Below are positions 1 through 6,703 of a stretch of DNA of 32,861 bases, piece by piece (the stretch's first letter is position 1; the number at the start of each line of letters is the position of its first letter). The position numbers and the translations under genes are program-made. This stretch comes from Ruminococcus sp. UBA4385 (GTDB taxonomy: Bacteria > Bacillota_A > Clostridia > Oscillospirales > Ruminococcaceae): the NCBI GenBank assembly GCA_002391065.1, contig DGRP01000033.1, forward strand, positions 1-32,861, given 5' to 3'. The notes below the pieces were generated by a model that was given only the letters and a program-made list of their open reading frames with translations, was not told where the DNA came from and ran no database searches.

Positions 1-337
1 CTTCCCCCTCCCTGTCGGTTTCACGGGACTTTTCTTCCCTTAAGGTTTCCCCCCTTGACTCCCCTTCCTCATCCTATCTTTTGCCCGTGAAACCTCAATT
101 GTAGCTCCATTCTTGGTTCGTCGTTCGTTCGTCACGTCCGGTGACGTGACTTCCCCTTCTTGGTGTGCTAGTGGATAGTGGTCTTGCTTTTATTGCCTCC
201 ACCCTTGAGCACCCTGCTTCGCAGGCGCTCGGGTGGTTTATGGGGTTTATTGGGTTTGTTGTTCTCCTTTTTTATTTTTCTTGTTTCCGTTATCACTATC
301 TATTTCCGCGTTCAAGGCAGGAAAAGTTTTAAGCAAA
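1..337. other. Non-coding stretch with three strong inverted repeats; possible structured RNA
   Basis: I see no convincing protein gene here. The plus strand is pyrimidine-rich, so the minus strand is purine-rich. Three inverted repeats stand out. GGTTTCACGGG (17-27) pairs perfectly with CCCGTGAAACC (84-94). GTCACGT (131-137) pairs with ACGTGAC (144-150). A 15-bp interrupted stem pairs CCACCC/GGGTGG (199-204/231-236), GAGC/GCTC (207-210/227-230) and CCTGC/GCAGG (213-217/221-225). On the minus strand the unpaired parts are A/G-rich, as is common in folded RNAs, so a minus-strand transcript running off the left edge is my preferred guess. A short hydrophobic GTG-start frame at 178-381 lacks a ribosome site and runs into repeat DNA. 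Confidence 0.4.
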
Positions 338-413
338 ACTATGGCGCGTGGCGGTGCAGGGTTTCCCATGCCGCGTATTAGCCGTGCGGCGAGCACTGCA
401 GGGTTTTCCCTGC
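338..413 (+). repeat. Dispersed mosaic repeat, copy 1
   Basis: The copy contains the 17-mer AGCCGTGCGGCGAGCAC (380-396), found again exactly at 14348-14364 and with one mismatch at 14438-14454. It also holds the palindrome GCAGGGTTTTCCCTGC (398-413), found again at 10294-10309, and an imperfect version of it at 353-372. An ACTATGGCG-type segment at about 338-346 resembles the middle of the 14.3-kb copies. It lies just beyond the terminator of the minus-strand operon. Function unknown. Confidence 0.7.
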
Positions 414-414
414 C

Positions 415-449
415 ACAAAAAACAGGCTCCGCCTTTTGCAGAGCCTGTA
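415..449 (-). terminator. Rho-independent terminator of the NfeD-flotillin operon
   Basis: ACAGGCTC (422-429) pairs with GAGCCTGT (441-448). On the minus strand the stem is followed by a T-run (AAAAAA on the plus strand, about 416-421). It lies directly after the transglutaminase lipoprotein gene that ends at 455. Confidence 0.85.
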
Positions 450-454
450 CATTT

Positions 455-1828
455 TTACTCAGGTATCTCTACCACCATATCCCCAACAGCGGTATTCATA
501 TAGGTTATAAGCTCATAATTGCTGAAGCCCTCAACCAGAGGGTCATTCGAGCAGAACCTTGATGCAAGTGCCTCGATATTGCTGTTCATTTTAATAAACA
601 TCTTTTCGCCCGCCTTCATTTCATTAAGCCTTGCAAGCACATTGTCAGCCGTGTCGGACACAAGCTCTCCGTTCCTGCCGTATACTGCGGCAGTCAGATT
701 TTCCATATCCAGACTGACTGAATAATCGTAGATAAGCGTACACGGCGACTTCTCTGTTATAACACTCTGAGTCATCGGTGCAAGCTGGTTGCACAAATCG
801 CTGACCGAATATCCTGCCTTTGCATTTCTGCTGACACCAAACCATTCATAGAAGTAATACGGCTCGTTCTCGGTGATTTCATCGCTCTCTGACTCGTAAT
901 AATTGCATATATCCCATGTTGCGTCAAAGTCCCAGACCTCGCCGTCTATCTCGGCAACATTCCATACATGGCCTGTGCCGCCGCCGTTTTCATCTGCATC
1001 TATTTTAGCACAGTCTATTCCTGCCATATTGAACAGCAGCTGCAGTCCTCCTGCTATGCCGTCACAGACAGCCCTTTTATCTACAAGTGCCCCATAAGCC
1101 GACTGCGGAGCTGCATTTACTATACCTACATTGTTCTCGGCATGATAGCTGTCATAGCCTACATTGTTGCATATCCAACTATAGAGGTAGTATGCCTTCT
1201 GCGCATCGGTAGTAAGGTCATCGGGCATTGAGGCTATTATCTCCTTAGCAGCCTCTATCGTTTCGGGAGCCGAAGCACACTTCCTTACCGAGTCCGAAAG
1301 CTCAATTCTTGTGTAGCCGTCAGCAGTATACTCAGTAGTTGACATAGCTACGGCATCGGGCACATTCGGGAAAGACAGCGACAGATAGTGCCAAGCGTAA
1401 TCTATAGTCCTCTCGTCATATTCAAGCGGCAGATCGAGGTACTCTATATCGTTTTCATAAGCATATCTCAGTGCAAAAGCCGCTGTCTGCTCAACACTGT
1501 AAAGCCCCGAGCCGTCATCGTAGTAAAGCTCAATATACTCATCATAAGGGCTTTCATAGGCAAGCCAGTCCTCGTAGGGTATCACCTCAAAGTTAAAGCG
1601 GACAGGCTTGTTGACATAGGCTGCATACTTATTACCGTTCACCTCAACATTGCCGAGCGTGCGGTCGAAATTATAAGTAATCTTATCGGAATCTCCCGAC
1701 TGAACACTGCTCTGCGAAGAGCCTGTATCTGTTTTTTCAGTCTTGCTGCTCTCACTGTCACTGCAGGCAGCAAATGATGCTGCCATAATAACAGCCATAA
1801 ATGCAGCTGCAAGTCTGTTTTCTCTCAT
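455..1828 (-). CDS. Lipoprotein with a transglutaminase-like (cysteine protease fold) domain
   Basis: The 457-residue protein is probably surface-anchored. It has a lipoprotein signal peptide with Cys22 after SFAA, then a Ser/Thr-rich linker to about residue 50. A transglutaminase-core region covers about 210-310 and shows a full triad: Cys255 in RAVCDG, His287 in GTGHVWN and Asp302 in WDFDATWD. Bacterial proteins of this fold usually act as peptidases or amidases, and some are structural; the substrate here is unknown. It is the last gene of the minus-strand operon, 14 bp after the DUF3592-like gene, and a terminator follows. The start is ATG with AAAGGA upstream. Family confidence is high, function low. 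Confidence 0.85.
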   Translation of the reverse strand: MRENRLAAAFMAVIMAASFAACSDSESSKTEKTDTGSSQSSVQSGDSDKITYNFDRTLGNVEVNGNKYAAYVNKPVRFNFEVIPYEDWLAYESPYDEYIELYYDDGSGLYSVEQTAAFALRYAYENDIEYLDLPLEYDERTIDYAWHYLSLSFPNVPDAVAMSTTEYTADGYTRIELSDSVRKCASAPETIEAAKEIIASMPDDLTTDAQKAYYLYSWICNNVGYDSYHAENNVGIVNAAPQSAYGALVDKRAVCDGIAGGLQLLFNMAGIDCAKIDADENGGGTGHVWNVAEIDGEVWDFDATWDICNYYESESDEITENEPYYFYEWFGVSRNAKAGYSVSDLCNQLAPMTQSVITEKSPCTLIYDYSVSLDMENLTAAVYGRNGELVSDTADNVLARLNEMKAGEKMFIKMNSNIEALASRFCSNDPLVEGFSNYELITYMNTAVGDMVVEIPE

Positions 1829-1842
1829 GTATTATGTTCCTT

Positions 1843-2367
1843 TCATTCTTTTTGTTCAACACAGCTTTTATCATCTTCATCTGACAGAAAGCCGACCGTT
1901 TTCGGTATAAGCGTACCACCGAGCTTCTTTATCCTGAGTATCATTGAAACTGTCGTTGCAAACAGCACTGCAGCAGCTATATAGCCAATTAATCCTGCTC
2001 TGCGCAGCTGCCCCTCTATATAATTCACAGAGGGGTTCTTCGGGTCATACATTACTGTTGCACTTTTGCTTTCATTCTCAGATATTGACCAGCCGCTGCG
2101 AGCCTGATATTCTGTACCGTTCTCGGCTTTGAAAGAATAGACTCCCCTGTATTCCTGATGAGTGGCTATCTCTCGCCTTGCTTTTACGGTCTTTTGCTCG
2201 GTATCTACAAGCTCTGCCTGTGCAGAAGCAGTGCATTGACTTTTAAGCTCATTATAGTCCTCGTCGAGCGTCATTGCGTAACCGATCGCTATAAGGCTAA
2301 GGATAATACCAATTATCACAGCTCTGCGAAGACCTGCGATCCTTCTGTTTATACTGCTCTGCGGCAA
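1843..2367 (-). CDS. DUF3592-like two-TM membrane protein
   Basis: A small membrane protein with one TM segment near the N-terminus (about 12-33), an exported or cytosolic middle domain, and a second TM near residues 125-145. The middle segment, with YRGVYSF, a Tyr-rich stretch and VMYDPKNP, resembles DUF3592 proteins, whose function is unknown. I prefer the TTG start at 2367, which has AGGAG at a good distance. The GTG at 2376 abuts that ribosome site and is less likely. A strong hairpin separates this gene from the upstream flotillin gene, so its expression may be lower than that of the first three genes. Confidence 0.7.
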   Translation of the reverse strand: MPQSSINRRIAGLRRAVIIGIILSLIAIGYAMTLDEDYNELKSQCTASAQAELVDTEQKTVKARREIATHQEYRGVYSFKAENGTEYQARSGWSISENESKSATVMYDPKNPSVNYIEGQLRRAGLIGYIAAAVLFATTVSMILRIKKLGGTLIPKTVGFLSDEDDKSCVEQKE

Positions 2368-2385
2368 GCTGCCCACTCCTTTGCT

Positions 2386-2423
2386 AAAACCGCCCTGCCG
2401 AGCTGCGCCGACCGGGCGGTTTG
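2386..2423 (-). terminator. Intercistronic hairpin between flotillin and the DUF3592-like gene
   Basis: AAACCGCCC (2387-2395) pairs perfectly with GGGCGGTTT (2414-2422). On the minus strand it ends in TTTTAGC, a short T-run lying partly inside the stem. This suggests a weak terminator or an RNA-stabilising end rather than a full stop. Confidence 0.6.
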
Positions 2424-2429
2424 ATCTGA

Positions 2430-3887
2430 CTACTGATCTACTATCTCAACATCAGCAGGATCCATAGGAGTTGCCTGGTCTTCGGAGGCTCTCTTCACAG
2501 CTTCCTCGCCTGACTTCTTCAAAGCGTCCTGAATGTCCTCACCGAGGAAATCCGGCAGCGACATTCCTGCCTGCTTGAACAGATCGTTGAGAGGAGGTAC
2601 GGACTGCATAAGTCCACTCAGAAAGTTCGCTGTGCTTCCCTTTCCGTCTCCGTTTGCGCCCGAATCCCAGACGGTTATCTTGTCGATCTTTATGTTCTTT
2701 ATAGCCTCTACCTGAATCTGTACAAGGGTCTCCAGCTTATCTGCAACGATGAGCTTAACAGCAGCATCGGCATCTCCGCCTGCTGCTTCAACAAGCTTAC
2801 GCATACCTTCTGCCTGCTTGGTGAGTATCTCCTGATTACCTTTAGCCTCTGCCTCCATCTTAGCGAAGATAGCGTCAGCCTCACCCTTTGCCTTACGTCT
2901 TACTACCTCAGCCTGAGCCTCAGCCTCGATCTCAGCCTGCTGCTTTGAGATCTCTGCCTTTACGATGACATCTGCGGTCTGAGTTGCCTTTTCGAGCTCT
3001 GCTCTGGTAAGCTCGGCATTCTGCTGAGCAACATAAGCTTCCTGCTTTGCCTTTGCAGCCTGAACTGCCTCGGCAGCGGTTGCCTGCTTGAGAGCCTCAG
3101 CCTCACGCTCACGCCTGAGAGCCTCTGACTGAGCTACCTCGATCTTAGCCTGGTTCTCACCGTCGATAGCCTTAGCGTTTGCAGCAGCGACCTGAATTCT
3201 CTGATCCTGCTGAGCATTAGCCTGACCGATTTCACCGTCTCTGTGCTTCTCGGCAACGGACTTCTTCGCATCGTTGATAGCCTTTGCAGCAGCCTCTTTA
3301 CCGAGAGCTTCCAGATATCCCGACTCGTCTGTAATATCAGTTACGTTTACGTTTATAAGCTTCAGACCTATCTTTTTAAGCTCGATCTCAACGTTGTTTG
3401 AAACTGCCAGCAGGAACTTGTCTCTGTCGGCATTGATTTCCTCAATATCCATAGTAGCAATGATAAGACGGAGCTGTCCGAAGATAATATCCTTTGCAAG
3501 CTCCTGTATCTCTGCCATTTTAAGGCCTAAAAGTCTCTCAGCTGCATTCTGCATAACACCGGGCTCTGTCGAGATACCTACAGTAAACCTTGAAGGTACG
3601 TCTATACGGATATTCTGTCTTGACAGTGCGTTTTTAAGGTCAACGTTTATCGAAATAGGTGTAAGGTCCATATACTCATAGGACTGAATAATAGGCACGA
3701 TGAATGCAGCGCCTCCGTGAATACACTTAGCCGACCTTGCCTGACCGTTCTTATCCGTTCCAACCTTACCGTAGATAACAAGCACCTTGTCCGACGGGCA
3801 CTTTCTGTACCTCGAAAGGATAGCCATTATCGCTGCAAAAAGCACTACAACGATAACACAGATAATAATTACTGATTCCATTCCCAT
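2430..3887 (-). CDS. floT: Flotillin family (SPFH/Band 7) membrane scaffold protein
   Basis: A 485-residue flotillin close in length to Bacillus FloT. The order is a single N-terminal TM anchor (about 5-24), an SPFH domain (about 30-200), a long Ala/Glu/Lys-rich coiled coil (about 200-350) with repeated AE-type segments, and a C-terminal Gly/Ser-rich tail. Flotillins oligomerise at the inner face of the membrane and organise membrane microdomains. An NfeD-family partner encoded two genes upstream is the classic arrangement (YuaF-YuaG in Bacillus). The start is ATG with AGGAGG eight bases upstream, 14 bp after the preceding gene. The symbol is by similarity of architecture only. Confidence 0.92.
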   Translation of the reverse strand: MGMESVIIICVIVVVLFAAIMAILSRYRKCPSDKVLVIYGKVGTDKNGQARSAKCIHGGAAFIVPIIQSYEYMDLTPISINVDLKNALSRQNIRIDVPSRFTVGISTEPGVMQNAAERLLGLKMAEIQELAKDIIFGQLRLIIATMDIEEINADRDKFLLAVSNNVEIELKKIGLKLINVNVTDITDESGYLEALGKEAAAKAINDAKKSVAEKHRDGEIGQANAQQDQRIQVAAANAKAIDGENQAKIEVAQSEALRREREAEALKQATAAEAVQAAKAKQEAYVAQQNAELTRAELEKATQTADVIVKAEISKQQAEIEAEAQAEVVRRKAKGEADAIFAKMEAEAKGNQEILTKQAEGMRKLVEAAGGDADAAVKLIVADKLETLVQIQVEAIKNIKIDKITVWDSGANGDGKGSTANFLSGLMQSVPPLNDLFKQAGMSLPDFLGEDIQDALKKSGEEAVKRASEDQATPMDPADVEIVDQ

Positions 3888-3901
3888 AGTGATTTCCTCC
3901 T

Positions 3902-4576
3902 CTATACAGTCATATTTTCATAAATGACCGAGTGTTTGTAATATTTAACGGTGATCTTTCCCGTTTTTACCTCAATGTCGTCATAGTCTGCGTCCTCGAC
4001 CAGACTGAGCGTCAAGCTCACATCTGACCTTTTGCCCTCTTCTTTCATAAGGAGCTCATCATACTTCCCCTCGGGTATCTGCAGAAGAATCTCCTCGCCC
4101 CCGTCCTCAAAGACCACAAAACGGTCACGGCTCTGATTGGTGCAGGTGATGTAGGTTTTAAGCTTTACCTCTCTCGGAGAGTTCATATCCTCTCTGATAT
4201 TTGACAGCGCCCCCAGCCTTATACAGATAAACGATGTCAGACCTATCAGCACAAAGATATAAACCATCACGGTACCGATAGATGTACCCTCCTTGCCCTT
4301 CCACGTCTTGGAAACATAAAGTATAAAGCAGATAGCTGTCAGCACCAATATTGTCAGGGCTATCACATTTGCGGAGAAAAAGCTCTCTATCGTTTCCTTT
4401 CCGCCAAGAAGATCGGCATTGTCCTTAGCCCTGCCTGCTATCCAGTTAGCAATTATTATCGGGATAAAGAACAACAGCACCCAAAACTTAACCCTCGTCA
4501 TATCTCGTCTGGTCTGCGCATAGCTTCCGAACGCATCCTTTAACTGCTGCCCTGTATTTTCATCATAGAGCTTCAA
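3902..4576 (-). CDS. Three-TM membrane protein of unknown function, in the flotillin operon
   Basis: I do not recognise a family. The 224-residue protein has a basic N-terminal region, then TM segments at about 31-47, 68-90 and 100-121, and a C-terminal soluble domain of about 100 residues rich in Glu, Asp and Lys. The start is TTG with GGAGGAG five bases before it; the stop codon of the NfeD gene lies two bases upstream of this start, so translation is probably coupled. Its position between NfeD and flotillin suggests it works with them at the membrane. Confidence 0.8.
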   Translation of the reverse strand: MKLYDENTGQQLKDAFGSYAQTRRDMTRVKFWVLLFFIPIIIANWIAGRAKDNADLLGGKETIESFFSANVIALTILVLTAICFILYVSKTWKGKEGTSIGTVMVYIFVLIGLTSFICIRLGALSNIREDMNSPREVKLKTYITCTNQSRDRFVVFEDGGEEILLQIPEGKYDELLMKEEGKRSDVSLTLSLVEDADYDDIEVKTGKITVKYYKHSVIYENMTV

Positions 4577-4578
4577 GT

Positions 4579-5247
4579 CTACTCCTCCTCCGGCTCGACC
4601 ACAAGCATATCACCAGACAAGTCAGTCACCCTCACACGGGAGCCTGTCGCCAATTGCTTGTCGGTAGAGTTTATCGCATCGGCTTCAATGAACCTGCCGT
4701 TGACTGTTACGTTCACCTTTCCGAAGCCTTTATTCTTCGGAGGACATGGTATGTACACCGTGCCTACCTCACCGATTGCGTTCTTAAAGTCAAGTGTGCC
4801 GTTTTCCTGAAGCCTCTTAGACATCTGTACTATCTTTGCAAGCAGAAGCATAGTCGCAAAGCCCAGCACAGCAGCTATCCCTATAGCAAGGCCGCTCGGC
4901 ACCTTTGCACCCACAAGCACTATTCCCGACCAGCCGAACACCGTCAGAAACGCCACTACCGTCTGTATAGTGAACATTCGCATAGAGGTGAAGTCGCCGG
5001 GGTCTCCGCCGTCTATATCGTGGTCATGGTCAAAGTGCAGATCGTGCCCGCCGTGACCTATATCAAGACCGCCGTGATCGACATCAAGGTCAAGCCCCGA
5101 TGTATCACTGAAATCATGCCCTGCTCCGCCGTCGTGACCGCCCAGCATAGCAAAGATCGTCTGCAAAAGCAGTATCAGCGTTGAGGGCACCGCAATACAG
5201 TACAGCACCTTTAATAATGCAGATAAGCCGTTCCACCATTCATTCAT
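4579..5247 (-). CDS. NfeD-like membrane protein with His/Asp-rich loop
   Basis: This 222-residue protein is the likely flotillin partner. TM1 lies at about 12-35. A loop at about 37-80 contains eight His and more than a dozen Asp residues in GGHD/DHDHD patterns. TM2 and TM3 lie at about 91-112 and 117-138. A C-terminal OB-fold-like NfeD domain (about 150-222) includes the G-x-V-G-T-V type strand. The NfeD OB-fold is known to pair with SPFH proteins. The loop could bind divalent metal; that is inference. The start at 5247 has GGAAAGGAG upstream. An in-frame earlier start at 5322 would lie inside the promoter and is rejected. First gene of the operon. Confidence 0.85.
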   Translation of the reverse strand: MNEWWNGLSALLKVLYCIAVPSTLILLLQTIFAMLGGHDGGAGHDFSDTSGLDLDVDHGGLDIGHGGHDLHFDHDHDIDGGDPGDFTSMRMFTIQTVVAFLTVFGWSGIVLVGAKVPSGLAIGIAAVLGFATMLLLAKIVQMSKRLQENGTLDFKNAIGEVGTVYIPCPPKNKGFGKVNVTVNGRFIEADAINSTDKQLATGSRVRVTDLSGDMLVVEPEEE

Positions 5248-5271
5248 ATATAACGCTCCTTTCCTTACAGC

Positions 5272-5292
5272 TATGTAAATATCATTTACATA
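5272..5292. promoter_or_regulatory. Palindromic operator at the NfeD-flotillin promoter
   Basis: TATGTAAAT-ATC-ATTTACATA is a perfect 9-bp inverted repeat. It begins one base after the minus-strand -10 box and covers the expected transcription start. The same half-sites recur at 5433-5451 in front of the XRE gene, in the same position relative to that promoter. Confidence 0.85.
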
Positions 5293-5293
5293 G

Positions 5294-5322
5294 AGTATAC
5301 ACCACTTCCCCGATTTTGTCAA
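5294..5322 (-). promoter_or_regulatory. Sigma-A promoter of the NfeD-flotillin operon
   Basis: On the minus strand, TTGACA (plus positions 5317-5322) and TATACT (5294-5299) are separated by exactly 17 nt. This is a near-consensus promoter, so regulation probably comes from repression at the adjoining palindrome. Confidence 0.88.
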
Positions 5323-5401
5323 GTGTTTTTTTCGTATTTTTTCAAATTTTCAAACGTTTTAGGTAAATTACAGCTACATTTGTTAAATTTCTGTAAAGCA
5401 C

Positions 5402-5430
5402 TTGCAATTAAAAGTAAACCGTGCTATAAT
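5402..5430 (+). promoter_or_regulatory. Sigma-A promoter of the XRE regulator gene
   Basis: TTGCAA (5402-5407) and TATAAT (5425-5430) with a 17-nt spacer. The second operator follows two bases later. Confidence 0.85.
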
Positions 5431-5432
5431 GT

Positions 5433-5451
5433 ATGTAAATAATATTTACAT
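5433..5451. promoter_or_regulatory. Palindromic operator at the XRE regulator promoter
   Basis: ATGTAAAT-AAT-ATTTACAT is a perfect 8-bp inverted repeat that matches the half-sites of the operator at 5272-5292. Its place just after the -10 box suggests autorepression by the gene it precedes. Confidence 0.85.
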
Positions 5452-5472
5452 GGATTTGAAAGGAGGATAACT

Positions 5473-5997
5473 ATGGACTCTGTGACACTCGGGAAGAAGA
5501 TTAAGGAAGCACGGCTGAAAAAGAAGCTCACACAGAATGAGGTAGTGGGCGACTTTATAACAAGGAATATGCTCAGCCAGATCGAAAGCGGAACGGCTAA
5601 CCCCTCGGTAAAAACGCTGGAGTATCTGTGCAGGGTGCTTGAGATACCGTCAAGCCAGCTTATTGATGAGCAGACCCCTCAGACGGTGGGTGAGTATGCA
5701 CAGCTGAGAGCCTCCTTTATAAATGGAGATTATAAAGCTGTTATAGCGTCGGACATGGCTGACGGCTTTTCCGATGAATCATCGGCACTGAAAGCGAAGG
5801 CTTATCTGAGCCTTGCAAGGGAGCTTTCTCAAAGTGAAAAGGCCGAGGATATGCAAAGGGCGATAGAGTATTGCAGGCAGGCAGCGCAGCTCTCAGAGGG
5901 CGGTATTTTCGGGAACAGTGCTGTTAATGCCGAGGCTAAGGAGCTTATAAAAAGCTGTGCGGGAAAGCTCTCGGAGTTCTATGCTAAAATGATCTGA
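5473..5997 (+). CDS. XRE-family transcriptional regulator
   Basis: A 174-residue DNA-binding protein. The N-terminal helix-turn-helix (about 7-62) shows the LTQNEV, NMLSQIESG and PSVKTLEYLCRVLEI pattern typical of HTH_3/Cro-CI domains. The rest (about 75-170) is helical and Ala/Leu-rich, resembling TPR-like sensor segments in related regulators, but no ligand can be read. AAGGAGG lies upstream of the ATG. The gene is divergent from the NfeD-flotillin operon, and both promoters carry the same palindrome, so it most likely represses both that operon and itself. It stands alone, closed by a terminator. Confidence 0.88.
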   Translation: MDSVTLGKKIKEARLKKKLTQNEVVGDFITRNMLSQIESGTANPSVKTLEYLCRVLEIPSSQLIDEQTPQTVGEYAQLRASFINGDYKAVIASDMADGFSDESSALKAKAYLSLARELSQSEKAEDMQRAIEYCRQAAQLSEGGIFGNSAVNAEAKELIKSCAGKLSEFYAKMI

Positions 5998-6021
5998 GAA
6001 GCACCTTCGGGTGCTTTCTTT
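5998..6021 (+). terminator. Terminator of the XRE gene
   Basis: AAGCACC-TTCG-GGTGCTT: a 7-bp stem with a stable TTCG loop, followed by TCTTT. It overlaps the end of the stop codon region. Confidence 0.85.
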
Positions 6022-6031
6022 GTAAAAGGGC

Positions 6032-6060
6032 TTGACAAATAAATCGGAGCGTGATATAAT
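6032..6060 (+). promoter_or_regulatory. Sigma-A promoter of the TetR-ABC exporter operon
   Basis: TTGACA (6032-6037) and TATAAT (6055-6060) with a 17-nt spacer; full consensus at both boxes. Confidence 0.9.
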
Positions 6061-6065
6061 ACATC

Positions 6066-6077
6066 TGTTATATAACA
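6066..6077. promoter_or_regulatory. Candidate TetR operator
   Basis: TGTTATATAACA is a perfect 12-bp palindrome located five bases after the -10 box and before the TetR start. A further partial half-site, AAGTTACA, follows at about 6079-6086. The position fits autorepression by the TetR protein. Confidence 0.55.
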
Positions 6078-6102
6078 TAAGTTACAGAAAGTGAGGTGTA
6101 TT

Positions 6103-6702
6103 ATGCCCCCTAAACCAAAAATAACCAAAGATATGGTAATAGAGGCAGGCTTCAGGATAGTGCGGAAAGAGGGAGAGCAGGCTCTGAATGTAAGAAAGGC
6201 AGCATCGGTGCTTGGATGCTCTACTCAGCCTGTGATGTATCATTTCAGCACGGTGAATGAGCTTAAAGCTGCCGTGTTTGAGTATGCGGACAAGTTCCAC
6301 ACGCAGTATATACTTACGCCCGATGAAAGTGCAGGCGACCCGTTCATGGCAATAGGGCTCAGATATATAAGGTTTGCGCATGAGGAAAAGCCGCTGTTCA
6401 GGCTGCTGTTCCAGTCGGACAAATTCAGCACCGTAAGCTTTAAGGAGCTTATAAACTCCGACTACACTATGCCTGTTATAGGACCTCTGTGCGAGCTGTC
6501 AGGGCTTACGGCAGAGCAGGCAAAGGAGGTTTTCGGCTCGATATTTATTTGTGCCCACGGTGCTGCCGATATGCTGGCAAACAACTCCTTTGACTATGAT
6601 GAGGAGTATTTCAAGAAGCTGCTTAAAAGCACCCTGATAGGGCTTGTTTATGTTGAAAAGAACAATATAGAATCACTGAAGGAATTAAATGGAGGAGAAT
6701 GA
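6103..6702 (+). CDS. TetR/AcrR-family transcriptional regulator
   Basis: A 199-residue regulator. The N-terminal helix-turn-helix occupies about residues 8-52, with LNVRKAASVLGCS and the YHF segment typical of TetR proteins. The C-terminal ligand domain is helical and of the type seen beside ABC-2 exporters. I chose the ATG at 6103 because GTGAGGTG sits just upstream; a GTG at 6091 would be part of that ribosome site. Its stop lies just before the ABC ATPase start, and the ATPase ribosome site (GGAGGAG) is inside its last codons, so the two are co-translated. It probably senses the exported compound and represses this operon. Confidence 0.88.
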   Translation: MPPKPKITKDMVIEAGFRIVRKEGEQALNVRKAASVLGCSTQPVMYHFSTVNELKAAVFEYADKFHTQYILTPDESAGDPFMAIGLRYIRFAHEEKPLFRLLFQSDKFSTVSFKELINSDYTMPVIGPLCELSGLTAEQAKEVFGSIFICAHGAADMLANNSFDYDEEYFKKLLKSTLIGLVYVEKNNIESLKELNGGE

Positions 6703-6703
6703 T

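Noticed and set aside
178..381. Hydrophobic 67-residue frame with a GTG start
   Set aside because: No ribosome site; it overlaps the inverted-repeat region and its end is translated repeat sequence.
5248..5322. 25-residue N-terminal extension of the NfeD-like protein
   Set aside because: It covers the promoter and operator; the ATG at 5247 has GGAAAGGAG upstream.
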